From a bacterium (lineage in GTDB: Bacteria > Zhuqueibacterota > Zhuqueibacteria > Residuimicrobiales > Residuimicrobiaceae), in the NCBI GenBank assembly GCA_029565685.1, contig JAKQNR010000024.1, forward strand, positions 124,001 through 188,000: DNA of 64,000 nucleotides. Direction: 5' to 3'. A model generated the notes under the pieces. It saw only the letters and a list, made by a program, of their open reading frames with translations, was not told the origin of the DNA and did not search any database. Shown here piece by piece: positions 8,320 through 17,202 of the stretch; within the stretch, counting starts at the first letter, position 1; every line of letters begins with the position of its first letter. The position numbers and the translations under genes are program-made.

Positions 8320-9759
8320 TCACCCCTTAATCACGGCCAGAGGTTTTAGTTTGACCACTTTGCCGGCCAGACCCGCGGCAGCCACAGTATCCACCACTTC
8401 GGTTACATCTTTATAGGCGGCGGGCATCTCTTCAGCCAGCGTCTCTTTGCTGGCGGCGCGCACCAGAATGCCCTGAGACGCCAATTCGCGATCCAGCGAG
8501 CGGCCTTTGGCCCAGCGGACCGCCTGCGTCCGGCTCATCACCCGGCCGGCGCCGTGGCAGCAGGAGCCGAAGGTCTCAGCCATCGCCCGCTGTGTACCCA
8601 GCAAGACATAGGAGCAACGACCCATATCTCCGGGGATTAACACCGGTTGACCGATGACGCGATAGGCTTGCGGCACCTCAGGATGGTGGGGTCCAAAGGC
8701 ACGCGTTGCGCCTTTGCGATGAACGCAAATCAATTTTTCAACCCCTTTCACCTCATGCCTTTCTATTTTAGCGATATTATGCGCCACTTCATACACCACT
8801 CTCATCGCCTGGCCTGCGCCGCTCATGGCCATGCCTTTTTGCAGCGCCTGCCGCGCCCAATGGGTGATGATCTGACGGTTGGCAAAAGCAAAATTGACCG
8901 CGGCCGCCATGGTCGCCACATAGCGGCGGCCTTCTTCCGAGCGGATCGGCGCGCAACACAGCTGCCGATCCGGCAGCTCGATGCCGTATTTGCGGCTTGC
9001 CGGCAGCATGATTTTGATCGCGTCGTCGCACACCTGATGGCCAAGGCCGCGGGAACCGGTATGGATGGTCACCGTCACCCGGTCCTTATGCAGGCCCAGC
9101 AATGCCGCCGCAGTCTCATCGAACACCTGCTGCACTACACCGATTTCGACAAAATGATTACCAGACCCCAAGGTGCCCAACTGCTGACGACCCCGTTCCA
9201 GGGCGCGTTCACTGACCGCCTCGGGATTCGCGCCGGCCATGGCGCCGTTCTCCTCGATCTTGTCCAGATCCTCACTGTTTCCATAGCCGTTCTCCACTGC
9301 CCACAACGCGCCCTTTTCCAGCACGCTTTTTTCCTGCTGCCGGCTCAATTTGATCACTCCGGTGGAACCGACGCCGCTGGGAATCTGGCGATAAAACTGA
9401 TCGAGGAGCTGCGGCAACCGCGGCATAATCTCCTTGCGCGTCAAGTCAGTGACCAGCAGACGCACGCCGCAGTTGATATCATAGCCCACACCGCCTGGAG
9501 AGATCACGCCCTCATCGAGATCAAAGGCTGCCACGCCGCCGATGGGAAAACCATAGCCCCAATGGATGTCGGGCATGGCGAGGGAATAGCCAAGAATGCC
9601 AGGCAGCCAGGCCACCTGGGCGGCCTGTTCTGCCGCGCGGTCCTTGATAATGTCGGGGATCATTTTGCTGGAAGCGTAGATGCGCGCCGGCACGCGCATT
9701 TTGCCCTGTTGCGGGATCTCGTAAAGATGATCGTTCAGTTGGATGAGGTTTTCAGCCAT
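8320..9759 (-). CDS. rtcB: RNA-splicing ligase RtcB
   Basis: RtcB joins 2',3'-cyclic phosphate and 5'-OH RNA ends using GTP and Mn2+. From the ATG at 9759 the protein is 479 residues, the normal size. GVGYDINCGVR (90-100) holds the metal ligands Asp94 and Cys97. GSGNHFVEIG and HTGSRGLGHQVC carry further His ligands, and CVHRKGATRAF contains the His that is guanylylated in the family. A GTG at 9771 could extend it by four residues, but lacks a ribosome site. It follows the archease gene with almost no gap, the typical cofactor pairing. Confidence 0.97.
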   Translation of the reverse strand: MAENLIQLNDHLYEIPQQGKMRVPARIYASSKMIPDIIKDRAAEQAAQVAWLPGILGYSLAMPDIHWGYGFPIGGVAAFDLDEGVISPGGVGYDINCGVRLLVTDLTRKEIMPRLPQLLDQFYRQIPSGVGSTGVIKLSRQQEKSVLEKGALWAVENGYGNSEDLDKIEENGAMAGANPEAVSERALERGRQQLGTLGSGNHFVEIGVVQQVFDETAAALLGLHKDRVTVTIHTGSRGLGHQVCDDAIKIMLPASRKYGIELPDRQLCCAPIRSEEGRRYVATMAAAVNFAFANRQIITHWARQALQKGMAMSGAGQAMRVVYEVAHNIAKIERHEVKGVEKLICVHRKGATRAFGPHHPEVPQAYRVIGQPVLIPGDMGRCSYVLLGTQRAMAETFGSCCHGAGRVMSRTQAVRWAKGRSLDRELASQGILVRAASKETLAEEMPAAYKDVTEVVDTVAAAGLAGKVVKLKPLAVIKG

Positions 9760-9771
9760 ATCGCCCTGCAC

Positions 9772-10209
9772 CTATAAATCGAAATAGGCTCGTGCCTCCC
9801 AGGTGCGGTCAGGCCGTTGCTGCACCAGAATGTTGTGGTACGTCACCGCTTTGATTTCCGTGCGCCATTTCGTTTGCCCGGCAACGACGGCGGCGCCCTG
9901 CACTGTACAGGTCAAATGGTCCGCGGTCACAACCGCGTCGCTGCAGCCCAGGAACAGCACCTTTTTAATCTGCAGCAGATAGTTCAATTCAGAAAGCCAA
10001 AGTACCAGCAGCTGCTCATAATCGTCAAAAGCGATGCGGACAGGGATCGTCACTTCGCCGGCGGCAGGGAGCTCCTCCACCACGATCTGCATCATCGCCC
10101 GGCCGGCGCAAACCAGCAGCTCTTGCAAGGAATCCGCCTGCACCCGAATGCCGATGTCGGCGGTGTGGTCAAGGATTTGAATCCGGCTATTCAAAGCAGG
10201 GCGACGCAT
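9772..10209 (-). CDS. Archease (RtcB activator)
   Basis: Archease of 145 residues. It accelerates RtcB guanylylation and turnover. The N-terminus RIQILDHTADIGIRVQ (from residue 9) contains the metal-binding DHTAD motif (14-18). The C-terminus KAVTYHNILVQQ resembles the conserved K-A-x-T-Y-H strand. The ATG at 10209 is chosen because longer in-frame extensions run inside the upstream ATPase gene in another frame. The gene overlaps the end of that ATPase gene by 23 bp, so the two are translationally linked. rtcB follows directly. Confidence 0.95.
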   Translation of the reverse strand: MRRPALNSRIQILDHTADIGIRVQADSLQELLVCAGRAMMQIVVEELPAAGEVTIPVRIAFDDYEQLLVLWLSELNYLLQIKKVLFLGCSDAVVTADHLTCTVQGAAVVAGQTKWRTEIKAVTYHNILVQQRPDRTWEARAYFDL

Positions 10210-12580
10210 GGCCGTTCGCGTCGATCCAGTGCGGCAACCAGAGCAATGCCACCAACCGCACTTTGATATCGGTTTTTTTCGGTCGAATAGTGGTGCTGGA
10301 TATCTTTTGCTGCAGCGGATCGGTGGAAGCCTCGATGGCCTGCATCTCGCTTTCAAATTCGTTCTGCAGGTCAGCCAGACGCTGCTGTAAAATCTCCAGG
10401 CTCTCGTTCGCATTGGAGAGATCGCCCTGCTCCTTCGCCGTCCGCATGCCGCTGCGCATAGCTGTAGATGCACGATTGAGGGTGGTGGCGGATAATTTTT
10501 TTCTGCCCATAAAAGCGCCCAGAATAGTGGCGCCGATGGAAACAGCGGTTTGCAGACCCTGTGAGCGCACGTCAGCGCGCTCTTTTTCCAAACGCTGCTG
10601 CGCGCGCATCACCCGTTCCTGAAGTGTCGCGATCTTGGACGCATATTTACGCCGCAGCAGTGCTGCTTGATGATCCCGGCTCTCGCGCGCCATCTGACTG
10701 AGCCGAACGCGAAAATCCCGCTCCGATTCACCGGGTTTGGATTTCTCCTTCAGTTCCGTGCTTTCGAATACCTCCAGCTTGACTGTGCGGTAGAGATAGT
10801 CGGCGAAATCGCGGCTCCAGGCTTTGTAATGAGCCGCATTGACCGCTGCGGCCAGAAGAGCGGCAAAGCTTGCGCTCTCCTCCGGCTGCTTGACCAGATC
10901 GTTCTCATCCAGCGATACCGATCGACTCTCATCCCAGTTGACCGGCACGGCGTCATCCTCGATGGCGGTGATCCAGGATTGGCGCAACGACGTTCCTCCT
11001 ACAGAGGTCACATCGCCGAGCCCAAGAATATATGGTTGGTAATTCAGTTTGGCGTCTGCAGGTTTGCTCCCGCGCACCGGAGCGAAATACTCGCTGATCT
11101 GCGGCGGCACAGAGGGCCGCACTGATCCGACGACCGCTTCCACCGGGTGCTTGTCAAAGGACTTGACCGCTGCGTCGGTCCTTTTGATTTTCGAGCTCAC
11201 TGTTTTTATCTGCGCCAGAGTGATCGGCCCGCGCAAATAGGAAAGGCACCATCGCGTCTGAAAGACCTCTGCTTCGTCCTCATGAATGTTTTTCAGCAGA
11301 AAAACGCGTTTTCCCAGAGCGGAAATCGACTCGGCCAGCTTGGCATCTGTGCCGCCGGTGCTGGTGGCCAGGCCCTGTACCAGCCGGTCCACGTCCTGCT
11401 CTGTCTGCAGCCGGCCGATAAACCAGGTACCGGCATTGCTCAACGCTTTATAGTCCAGATCCGCAGGATTTTGAGTGGCCAGCAACACGCCGACGCCGAA
11501 AGCGCGCGCCTGTTTGAACAGGATCATCAACGGCTTTTTAGAAGGCGGATTAGCCACCGGCGGCAGATAACCGGCGACCTCGTCCATATAGATCAACGCG
11601 CGCAGGCTGGTGGTGCCGGGTTGGCTGCGCATCCAAGACACCACCTGGTTCAACAAAAGAGTGACGAAAAACATGCGCTCATTGTCCGACAGGTGAGCGA
11701 TGCTGATGATCGAAACCCTCGGTTTGCCTGCCGGGCTGTACAACAGACCAGCCACATCCAGAGGATCGCCCTGCATCCAGACGGCAAAGCCCGGCGCAGC
11801 CAGCAAATTGTTCAACGCCAAGGCCAGATCAAACCGTTCCTTAGCCGGCATAAAAGAATCCACTGCAAAAGCGCCGATCTGCTTGAACGGAGGCGTTTGG
11901 ATGGCGCTGATCACTGACGCCAGATCCAGATCCCGACCTTCGCTCCAGGCTTGATGGATGATGCTGGAGATCAAAACGTGCTCGCGGCTCTTGAGCGGGT
12001 CGGCGGCGATGCCGATCAAGCCTAACAACCCGGTCCCTAGCGAGGCGATGAGATCAGCCCGTGCTTCAGAATCATCCAGCACCTCCTGGGACGGCCGGCA
12101 AAAACTGTTGAGAATGGAGAGCGGCAGACCCGCGTTGCTGCCCGGTGTGTACAGTAGAAACTCGGCGCTGTCCTTCAGCTTTTGTATGCGACGGCCGTCC
12201 TGCCCCCAATCCGCCAATCCTTTTTTCCAGGCCGCGGCCTGAGCCTGGCTGAATTGCTCCAGCGACTGGCCGCTGCGCTGGGCGTCGTCGTGGTTGACCC
12301 ACGGCAGAAACTCCTCAGCGGTCAAGCTGGGAAAGGTCAGCAGTAGATTGCTCATGTCGCCCTTGGGGTCGATTACAATGCTGGGGATATTGTCGATAGC
12401 CGCCTCTTCCAGCAAGCCGATGCACAGACCGGTCTTTCCGCTGCCGGTCATGCCCACACATACGCCATGCGTGACCATGTCCTTGGAATCATAGAGCAGC
12501 AGATCCGCTAGCGGCGTTTTGCTGCTCATATCGTATTTACGGCCCAGATAAAACTGACCCAGTTTTTCAAAGTCCGTCAT
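10187..12580 (-). CDS. HerA-like / DUF87 P-loop ATPase
   Basis: A 797-residue ATPase of the HerA/FtsK superfamily. Walker A is GMTGSGKT (43-50) and a Walker B-like strand ALIYMDEVAGYLPP lies near residue 330. FKQARAFGVGVLLATQNPADLDYKALSN follows, typical of HerA-type enzymes. The last 250 residues form a basic coiled coil (ATLQERVMRAQQRLEKERAD) interrupted by a glycine-rich hydrophobic patch SIGATILGAFMGRKK. No nuclease such as NurA is encoded next to it. A GGGAG site precedes the ATG. It sits between an ApgM-like gene and archease-rtcB in one operon. The role is unknown; DNA or RNA translocation coupled to repair is inference. Confidence 0.9.
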   Translation of the reverse strand: MTDFEKLGQFYLGRKYDMSSKTPLADLLLYDSKDMVTHGVCVGMTGSGKTGLCIGLLEEAAIDNIPSIVIDPKGDMSNLLLTFPSLTAEEFLPWVNHDDAQRSGQSLEQFSQAQAAAWKKGLADWGQDGRRIQKLKDSAEFLLYTPGSNAGLPLSILNSFCRPSQEVLDDSEARADLIASLGTGLLGLIGIAADPLKSREHVLISSIIHQAWSEGRDLDLASVISAIQTPPFKQIGAFAVDSFMPAKERFDLALALNNLLAAPGFAVWMQGDPLDVAGLLYSPAGKPRVSIISIAHLSDNERMFFVTLLLNQVVSWMRSQPGTTSLRALIYMDEVAGYLPPVANPPSKKPLMILFKQARAFGVGVLLATQNPADLDYKALSNAGTWFIGRLQTEQDVDRLVQGLATSTGGTDAKLAESISALGKRVFLLKNIHEDEAEVFQTRWCLSYLRGPITLAQIKTVSSKIKRTDAAVKSFDKHPVEAVVGSVRPSVPPQISEYFAPVRGSKPADAKLNYQPYILGLGDVTSVGGTSLRQSWITAIEDDAVPVNWDESRSVSLDENDLVKQPEESASFAALLAAAVNAAHYKAWSRDFADYLYRTVKLEVFESTELKEKSKPGESERDFRVRLSQMARESRDHQAALLRRKYASKIATLQERVMRAQQRLEKERADVRSQGLQTAVSIGATILGAFMGRKKLSATTLNRASTAMRSGMRTAKEQGDLSNANESLEILQQRLADLQNEFESEMQAIEASTDPLQQKISSTTIRPKKTDIKVRLVALLWLPHWIDANGHASPCFE

Positions 12581-12610
12581 CTCCTCGCTCCCTAGATTGG
12601 TAGGTGTCGC

Positions 12611-13312
12611 TCAGGTGCAATCAGCGTGTGCCAGCAATAACGGCATCAGCTGCGTACTGTGAAGCACGTGCAATCCCCCCTGGCTGCAAGAGATCTCGTC
12701 AAAGGATTGCACCATATCGTAACGGCCGTTCTTCGCCTGAATCATCACCGGCGCCGGATGCCAGGTGATGCGGCCGACGGCTGTGGGCAGAGTTACATCG
12801 CCGGTGACGCACAGAACGGCAGGATCCAGAGCCTGCAGCTCAGGAAGGTGCCGATCGATGTCTTCCAGAATCTTGATCTTGTCATAGTATTCCTTTTGCA
12901 AGCCAAACGGTTCTGCATCAGGGATATGGAGAATGAGGATCTCCTCGCCACCCCGATCGATCGCGGCAAAGACAGCCGCAACCCCGGACGCACAGATCCG
13001 GACCGGAATGGAACAGCGGGCAGCGACCCGCCGCATCACCGGGTCAGAGGTAAGGACCAGGGCTTTGCGATGAAACCGTTTGGCGAATGTTTGCTGTGGT
13101 CTTCCCGAGCAGCCCAGCAATCCGGCCAGGGCGGTTGACTTGCTCGGTGTTTTGCCGGCTTCGGCCGGGCATACAAGCCCGCAAATGGATTTGCGCATCA
13201 GAGCGTTTAAATTCGGTTTATGCGCCTGCTGTAGCTCGGTCAACATATTGGGTCCGGATTGCACGCCGCCCAGTCCGCCGATGATCACCAGAATGATCTT
13301 GTTCTCCGTCAT
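12611..13312 (-). CDS. Degenerate ApgM-like (phosphoglycerate mutase-related) protein
   Basis: A 233-residue member related to archaeal-type cofactor-independent phosphoglycerate mutase but about 170 residues shorter. The C-terminus VQSFDEISCSQGGLHVLHSTQLMPLLL matches the ApgM ending (F-x-E-x-x-C-x-x-GGL, then LMP). Catalytic positions look lost: VIIGGLGG (9-16) lacks the Asp of the usual LDG, GKTPSKSTALAGLLG (53-67) lacks the nucleophile of PGSD, and CVTGDVTLP lacks the metal-binding DH. A lone Asp132 of the D-x3-H motif remains. It is the first gene of the HerA-archease-rtcB operon, 30 bp upstream of the ATPase. It is probably not an active mutase. Confidence 0.75.
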   Translation of the reverse strand: MTENKIILVIIGGLGGVQSGPNMLTELQQAHKPNLNALMRKSICGLVCPAEAGKTPSKSTALAGLLGCSGRPQQTFAKRFHRKALVLTSDPVMRRVAARCSIPVRICASGVAAVFAAIDRGGEEILILHIPDAEPFGLQKEYYDKIKILEDIDRHLPELQALDPAVLCVTGDVTLPTAVGRITWHPAPVMIQAKNGRYDMVQSFDEISCSQGGLHVLHSTQLMPLLLAHADCT

Positions 13313-13363
13313 AGCCGCCTATCATTTGAAACACAATCTGCTGAAAACGGTCTTTCACGCTAA

Positions 13364-13392
13364 AATATACTCCAAGCGCTCAACAAATGCAA
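13364..13392 (-). promoter_or_regulatory. Promoter of the ApgM-like/HerA/archease/rtcB operon
   Basis: On the minus strand TTGCAT (13392-13387) and TATATT (13369-13364) are separated by exactly 17 bases. The start codon of the first gene lies about 50 bases downstream. The fit to sigma-70 consensus is good (4/6 and 5/6). Confidence 0.6.
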
Positions 13393-13475
13393 CTCTTTTG
13401 CAAAAGGCTTTTATCTTTGCGTAAAAATGATTACATTATAGTTTTAAAGGACGCTAATGAATAAAGGAAAAAAAT

Positions 13476-15092
13476 ATGGCTCTCACTTTGAACAAACTGT
13501 CCGCCTTCCGCGGCCGCAAAGGTCCCTTGTTGTTGATTATCATGGATGGAATCGGCATTGGTAAAAACGACGAAAGCAACGCCGTTTATCTAGCTGACAC
13601 ACCGGTATTGGACCGGCTTCTGGCCAGCCCGCTTAAAACGCAGCTGCGCGCACACGGAACCGCCGTGGGCCTGCCCTCTGATGAGGACATGGGAAACAGC
13701 GAGGTGGGCCATAACGCCATCGGCGCCGGCCGAGTCTTTTCTCAGGGCGCCAAACTGGTGGATTCAGCGATCGAAAGCAAAAAAATCTTCGCCACACCGA
13801 TCTGGAACGACGTGATTCAACGGCCGACCGTGCATTTCATCGGTCTGCTGTCGGACGGCAACGTGCATTCGAACATCAAGCAGTTGTTCGCTCTGATTCA
13901 GAATTGCGCGGACCGCGGCGTGCGCCGCCTTCGCCTCCACCCTCTGCTGGACGGCCGCGATGTGGGTGAAAAAACCGCCTTGATCTATCTTGAACAGACC
14001 GAGGCTTTCCTGACCGGGCTGAACGCAGCCAAAGGCGTGGACTATCGCATCGCTTCCGGCGGCGGCCGCATGGTCACCACCATGGACCGCTACAACGCCG
14101 ACTGGAGCGTGGTGCAGCGGGGGTGGAAAGCTCATGTACATGGCGACGCCCGGCCGTTCACCAGCGCCGCACAAGCGGTGCAGACCTATTATGATGAGGA
14201 CGCGAAAATCACCGACCAGTATTTGCCCTCGTTCGTGATCGTCGATGACGCAGGCCGGCCGGTCGGCCCAATTGAGGACGGCGATGCGGTGATCAATTTC
14301 AATTTCCGCGGCGATCGCGCCATCGAAATCTCGCGCGCCTTTACTGAAAAAACATTCAAAGAGTTCGACCGCGGCCGCACTCCGGAGGTGCTCTACGCCG
14401 GCATGATGGAGTACGACGGCGATCTGCACATCCCCGAACACTTTTTAGTGTCGCCGCCGGAGATCGACCGGACGGTATCCGAATATCTCTGCGACGCCGA
14501 CGTAACCTCGTTTGCCCTGTCAGAGACGCAGAAATATGGTCACGTGACCTACTTTTGGAACGGCAACCGCTCCGGCTATATCAATGAAAAGTTGGAGAGG
14601 TACTGTGAAATCCCCTCCGACAAGATTCAGTTTGACCAGGCGCCGGCCATGAAGGCGAACGAAATTGCCGACAAGGCCGTCTCGCTGCTGCGCACCGGCC
14701 GCTATCGCTGGGGCCGGGTCAATTTCGCCAACGGAGATATGGTCGGCCACACCGGCGTGATGCAGGCCACCATCACAGCGGTGGAAACCGTGGATCGCTG
14801 TGTGGGCCGTCTGCTCGAAGAGGTGCAAAGGCTCGACGGCCTCGCGGTGATCACCGCGGACCACGGCAACGCAGATGAAATGTTTACCATTAAAAAAGGC
14901 GTCAAATCGGTCAAGACCGCGCACACCTTGAATCCAGTGCCGTTCGTCATTTTTGACCCGCAGTATCAGGGGGAGTATGGAATGGCGCCGATCGCCAACG
15001 CAGGGCTGTCCAACATCGCAGCGACTTTGCTGAACCTGCTGGGCTATGAAAAACCCGCCGACTATGACGCTTCGTTGATCGCATTCAAATAA
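13476..15092 (+). CDS. gpmI: 2,3-bisphosphoglycerate-independent phosphoglycerate mutase
   Basis: The glycolytic enzyme that interconverts 3- and 2-phosphoglycerate using two Mn2+ ions. It is 538 residues, within the normal range. IIMDGIGIG carries metal ligand Asp24, DEDMGNSEVGHNAIG carries the nucleophile Ser75, and ITADHGNADEM near residue 470 supplies the second Asp-His pair. The transferase loop LHPLLDGRDVGEKTA is intact. An AGGA site lies seven bases before the ATG. It is divergent from the degenerate ApgM-like gene and convergent with transketolase, so two carbon-metabolism enzymes face each other. Confidence 0.97.
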   Translation: MALTLNKLSAFRGRKGPLLLIIMDGIGIGKNDESNAVYLADTPVLDRLLASPLKTQLRAHGTAVGLPSDEDMGNSEVGHNAIGAGRVFSQGAKLVDSAIESKKIFATPIWNDVIQRPTVHFIGLLSDGNVHSNIKQLFALIQNCADRGVRRLRLHPLLDGRDVGEKTALIYLEQTEAFLTGLNAAKGVDYRIASGGGRMVTTMDRYNADWSVVQRGWKAHVHGDARPFTSAAQAVQTYYDEDAKITDQYLPSFVIVDDAGRPVGPIEDGDAVINFNFRGDRAIEISRAFTEKTFKEFDRGRTPEVLYAGMMEYDGDLHIPEHFLVSPPEIDRTVSEYLCDADVTSFALSETQKYGHVTYFWNGNRSGYINEKLERYCEIPSDKIQFDQAPAMKANEIADKAVSLLRTGRYRWGRVNFANGDMVGHTGVMQATITAVETVDRCVGRLLEEVQRLDGLAVITADHGNADEMFTIKKGVKSVKTAHTLNPVPFVIFDPQYQGEYGMAPIANAGLSNIAATLLNLLGYEKPADYDASLIAFK

Positions 15093-15117
15093 AAAGCCGT
15101 CGGCGGTCAGAGGCTAC

Positions 15118-15146
15118 AAAAAAAACCCGAGCGTTCAGCCCGGGCT
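15118..15146 (-). terminator. Rho-independent terminator for transketolase
   Basis: Read on the minus strand, GCCCGGG and CCCGAGC-complement arms form a 7-bp stem with one mismatch and a five-base loop, followed by eight T residues. It lies between the convergent gpmI and transketolase stops and just downstream of the transketolase stop. Confidence 0.8.
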
Positions 15147-15151
15147 CTATG

Positions 15152-17068
15152 TTACTTTTTCGCTTGCAGTATCACCTGCACCACATGATCAGGGTCCATG
15201 CCCTGGCTCATGTATAATTCATCCGGCACGCCGGAGCTGCCGTAGCGCTGGATGCCCAGTTTGATCAATCTGCAGCCGCAGCCGTTTTCCGCCAGCACCG
15301 AGGCCACCACGCTGCCGAGTCCGGTGCGCACGTTGTGATCCTCCAGGGTGACGATCAAGCCGGTGGCAGCCGCTTTTTTGATCGCCTCCACATCCGGGTC
15401 AGCCGGACAGCACAGGCTCACCACCATCACGTCTATGCCCTGCGCCTTGAGCTTGTCATGAGCGATCACCGCGCGGCCGGTCATGGCGCCCATGGTGATG
15501 ATGGCAGCCGCCCCGCCCTGACGAATCACGTCCGCTTTACCGTACTCGAAGGCATAGCCGTCGGCGTAAAACGGTTTGCCCTCATCGTTCAGCACCACGC
15601 CCATTTTGGAACGACCCATGGCCAAGAGAAAATTGCCCGGCGTCGCAGCCGCATATCGGGTGACGCGATCGGTCTGATTGGGATCCGCCGGCACCAGAAT
15701 CTTGAAACCGTAGAAATTCAAAAACGCGCCGAGGTAGTCGATGCTTTGATGGGTTTTACCGTCTTCGCCCACATCCAATCCAACATGGGTGCAGACCACT
15801 TTGTAATTAGCGCCGTTGATGTCGTTCAGCCGGTGTTGGTTAAAAGTTTCAGCCACTCCGAACACGCCGAAATCGGCAAAGAAGGTAGGCACGCCTTCAG
15901 CGGAGCAAGCGCCGGCGATCGCCGCTGTGTTATGCTCTTGAATGCCGCCCTGAAAAAATTGCTGAGGATAATTTTTCGCAAACGCGGTGGTTTTCACCGA
16001 AGAGGCCAGATCGCAGTCGAACACCGCCATAGGAACGCCGTCTTTATTGACCGCTGCCAGATCGTCCAGCGCGGATCCCCAGCCGCTGCGATTATCGGTC
16101 TTGTCGGTTGCACTGTAGGTGCGCGGGACGCCGGGCAGCAGCTTGGCCTTCGCATGCGGACGCTTGGCCAGTGCGACGGCCGGGTTCTGCGTTTTGCGGC
16201 GCGCGGCACAGGCCTCGAGGTCGTCAGCGAGGCCCAACAGGGCCAGGGCTTTGCGGCACTCGTCCAGGGGCAACGCCTGTCCATGCCATTTATGATCATT
16301 TTCCATAAAGGCGACGCCTTTGCTCATCACGGTGTGCGCCAGAATCATCACCGGCGCAGTGGTTTGATGCGCTTGACGGACCGCCTGATAGATCGCCTGA
16401 TAATCATGGCCGTCGATTTCCAGAACCTTCCAGCCGCTCGCTTCCCACTCTGCTCTGATGTTTTGCGGCATCACTTTTTCGATCTGGCCGCTGATCTGCA
16501 GTCGGTTGTAATCGATAAACGCCGTGAGGTTGTGAAACCCATACTTAACCGCGAATCGACGTGCTTCGGAGATCTGCCCTTTTTGCTGTTCTCCGTCGCC
16601 CATAAAACAGTAAAGCTGTACATCCCGTTTCTGCAGCCGGCAGGCCACGCCGAATCCCAGCAGCGCGGAGAGCCCCTGCCCCAAGTTTCCCGTTCCCCAT
16701 TCAACGCCTGGCACCTCGCGTTCCACGTGGCCTTCGAACGGCGATCCAGTCTGACGAAAGTGGGCCACTGCATCGTCAATGGAAAAAAACCCCAAGCGTC
16801 CCAGGGCGGCGAATGCGCCCGGTGAAGTATGGCCGTGGCTGATCACAATACGATCCCGATCAGGATGAAAGGGATCGGACGGATCTATGCGGCAGTGCGT
16901 CCACACCGTCAGATACAGATCGATAGAAGACATGCTGCCGCCCGGATGCCCGCAGGCCGCCAGCGTCGTCATCTTTAAAATATCCCCGCGGCAAAGCGTC
17001 GCCAGACGGGTCAGTTCGGCAATCTGTTCTGCTGTCAATTTGTCTGCGGAAAAACCTTTGGCGAACAT
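15152..17068 (-). CDS. tkt: Transketolase
   Basis: A full-length single-chain transketolase of 638 residues (E. coli about 660). It moves two-carbon units in the pentose phosphate pathway with thiamine diphosphate. Visible marks are GHPGGSMSSIDLYL near the N-terminus, SHGHTSPGAFAALGRLG, the TPP/Mg motif FMGDGEQQKGQISEA and the pyrimidine-domain QEHNTAAIAGACSAEG. The start at 17068 is chosen since AGAGAGG lies six bases upstream; the ATG at 17074 would overlap that site. No second-subunit gene is nearby, consistent with the fused form. It is divergent from the histidine kinase. Confidence 0.93.
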   Translation of the reverse strand: MFAKGFSADKLTAEQIAELTRLATLCRGDILKMTTLAACGHPGGSMSSIDLYLTVWTHCRIDPSDPFHPDRDRIVISHGHTSPGAFAALGRLGFFSIDDAVAHFRQTGSPFEGHVEREVPGVEWGTGNLGQGLSALLGFGVACRLQKRDVQLYCFMGDGEQQKGQISEARRFAVKYGFHNLTAFIDYNRLQISGQIEKVMPQNIRAEWEASGWKVLEIDGHDYQAIYQAVRQAHQTTAPVMILAHTVMSKGVAFMENDHKWHGQALPLDECRKALALLGLADDLEACAARRKTQNPAVALAKRPHAKAKLLPGVPRTYSATDKTDNRSGWGSALDDLAAVNKDGVPMAVFDCDLASSVKTTAFAKNYPQQFFQGGIQEHNTAAIAGACSAEGVPTFFADFGVFGVAETFNQHRLNDINGANYKVVCTHVGLDVGEDGKTHQSIDYLGAFLNFYGFKILVPADPNQTDRVTRYAAATPGNFLLAMGRSKMGVVLNDEGKPFYADGYAFEYGKADVIRQGGAAAIITMGAMTGRAVIAHDKLKAQGIDVMVVSLCCPADPDVEAIKKAAATGLIVTLEDHNVRTGLGSVVASVLAENGCGCRLIKLGIQRYGSSGVPDELYMSQGMDPDHVVQVILQAKK

Positions 17069-17130
17069 ATCCATCCTCTCTGGTTGATCATAATGTGAAA
17101 GTTAACAAATAATCCTTTTTTCTGCAAGAG

Positions 17131-17145
17131 AAACGATTTTCGTTT
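17131..17145. promoter_or_regulatory. Inverted repeat in divergent promoter region
   Basis: AAACGA-TTT-TCGTTT is a perfect 6-bp inverted repeat centred between transketolase and the kinase gene. It is the right size for a dimeric repressor site. A possible plus-strand promoter follows at 17150-17177 (TTGCCG, 16 bases, TATTAA). The function is inferred. Confidence 0.3.
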
Positions 17146-17202
17146 GTTATTGCCGGCCGGATTTGGTAATTTATTAAAAGCTGTCTACGCTATGGAAAAT
17201 CC

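Noticed and set aside
8647..9777. 376-residue open frame antisense to rtcB
   Set aside because: It mirrors a highly conserved gene and has a low-complexity, His-rich composition.
10210..10473. N-terminal extension of archease
   Set aside because: The added text is Arg/Pro/Ser-rich, lies inside the ATPase gene in another frame, and has no family counterpart.
15335..16825. 496-residue open frame antisense to transketolase
   Set aside because: It lies fully within transketolase, whose protein has all family motifs. The antisense text is rich in His, Arg and Gly and has no recognisable domain, a common artefact of high-GC genes.
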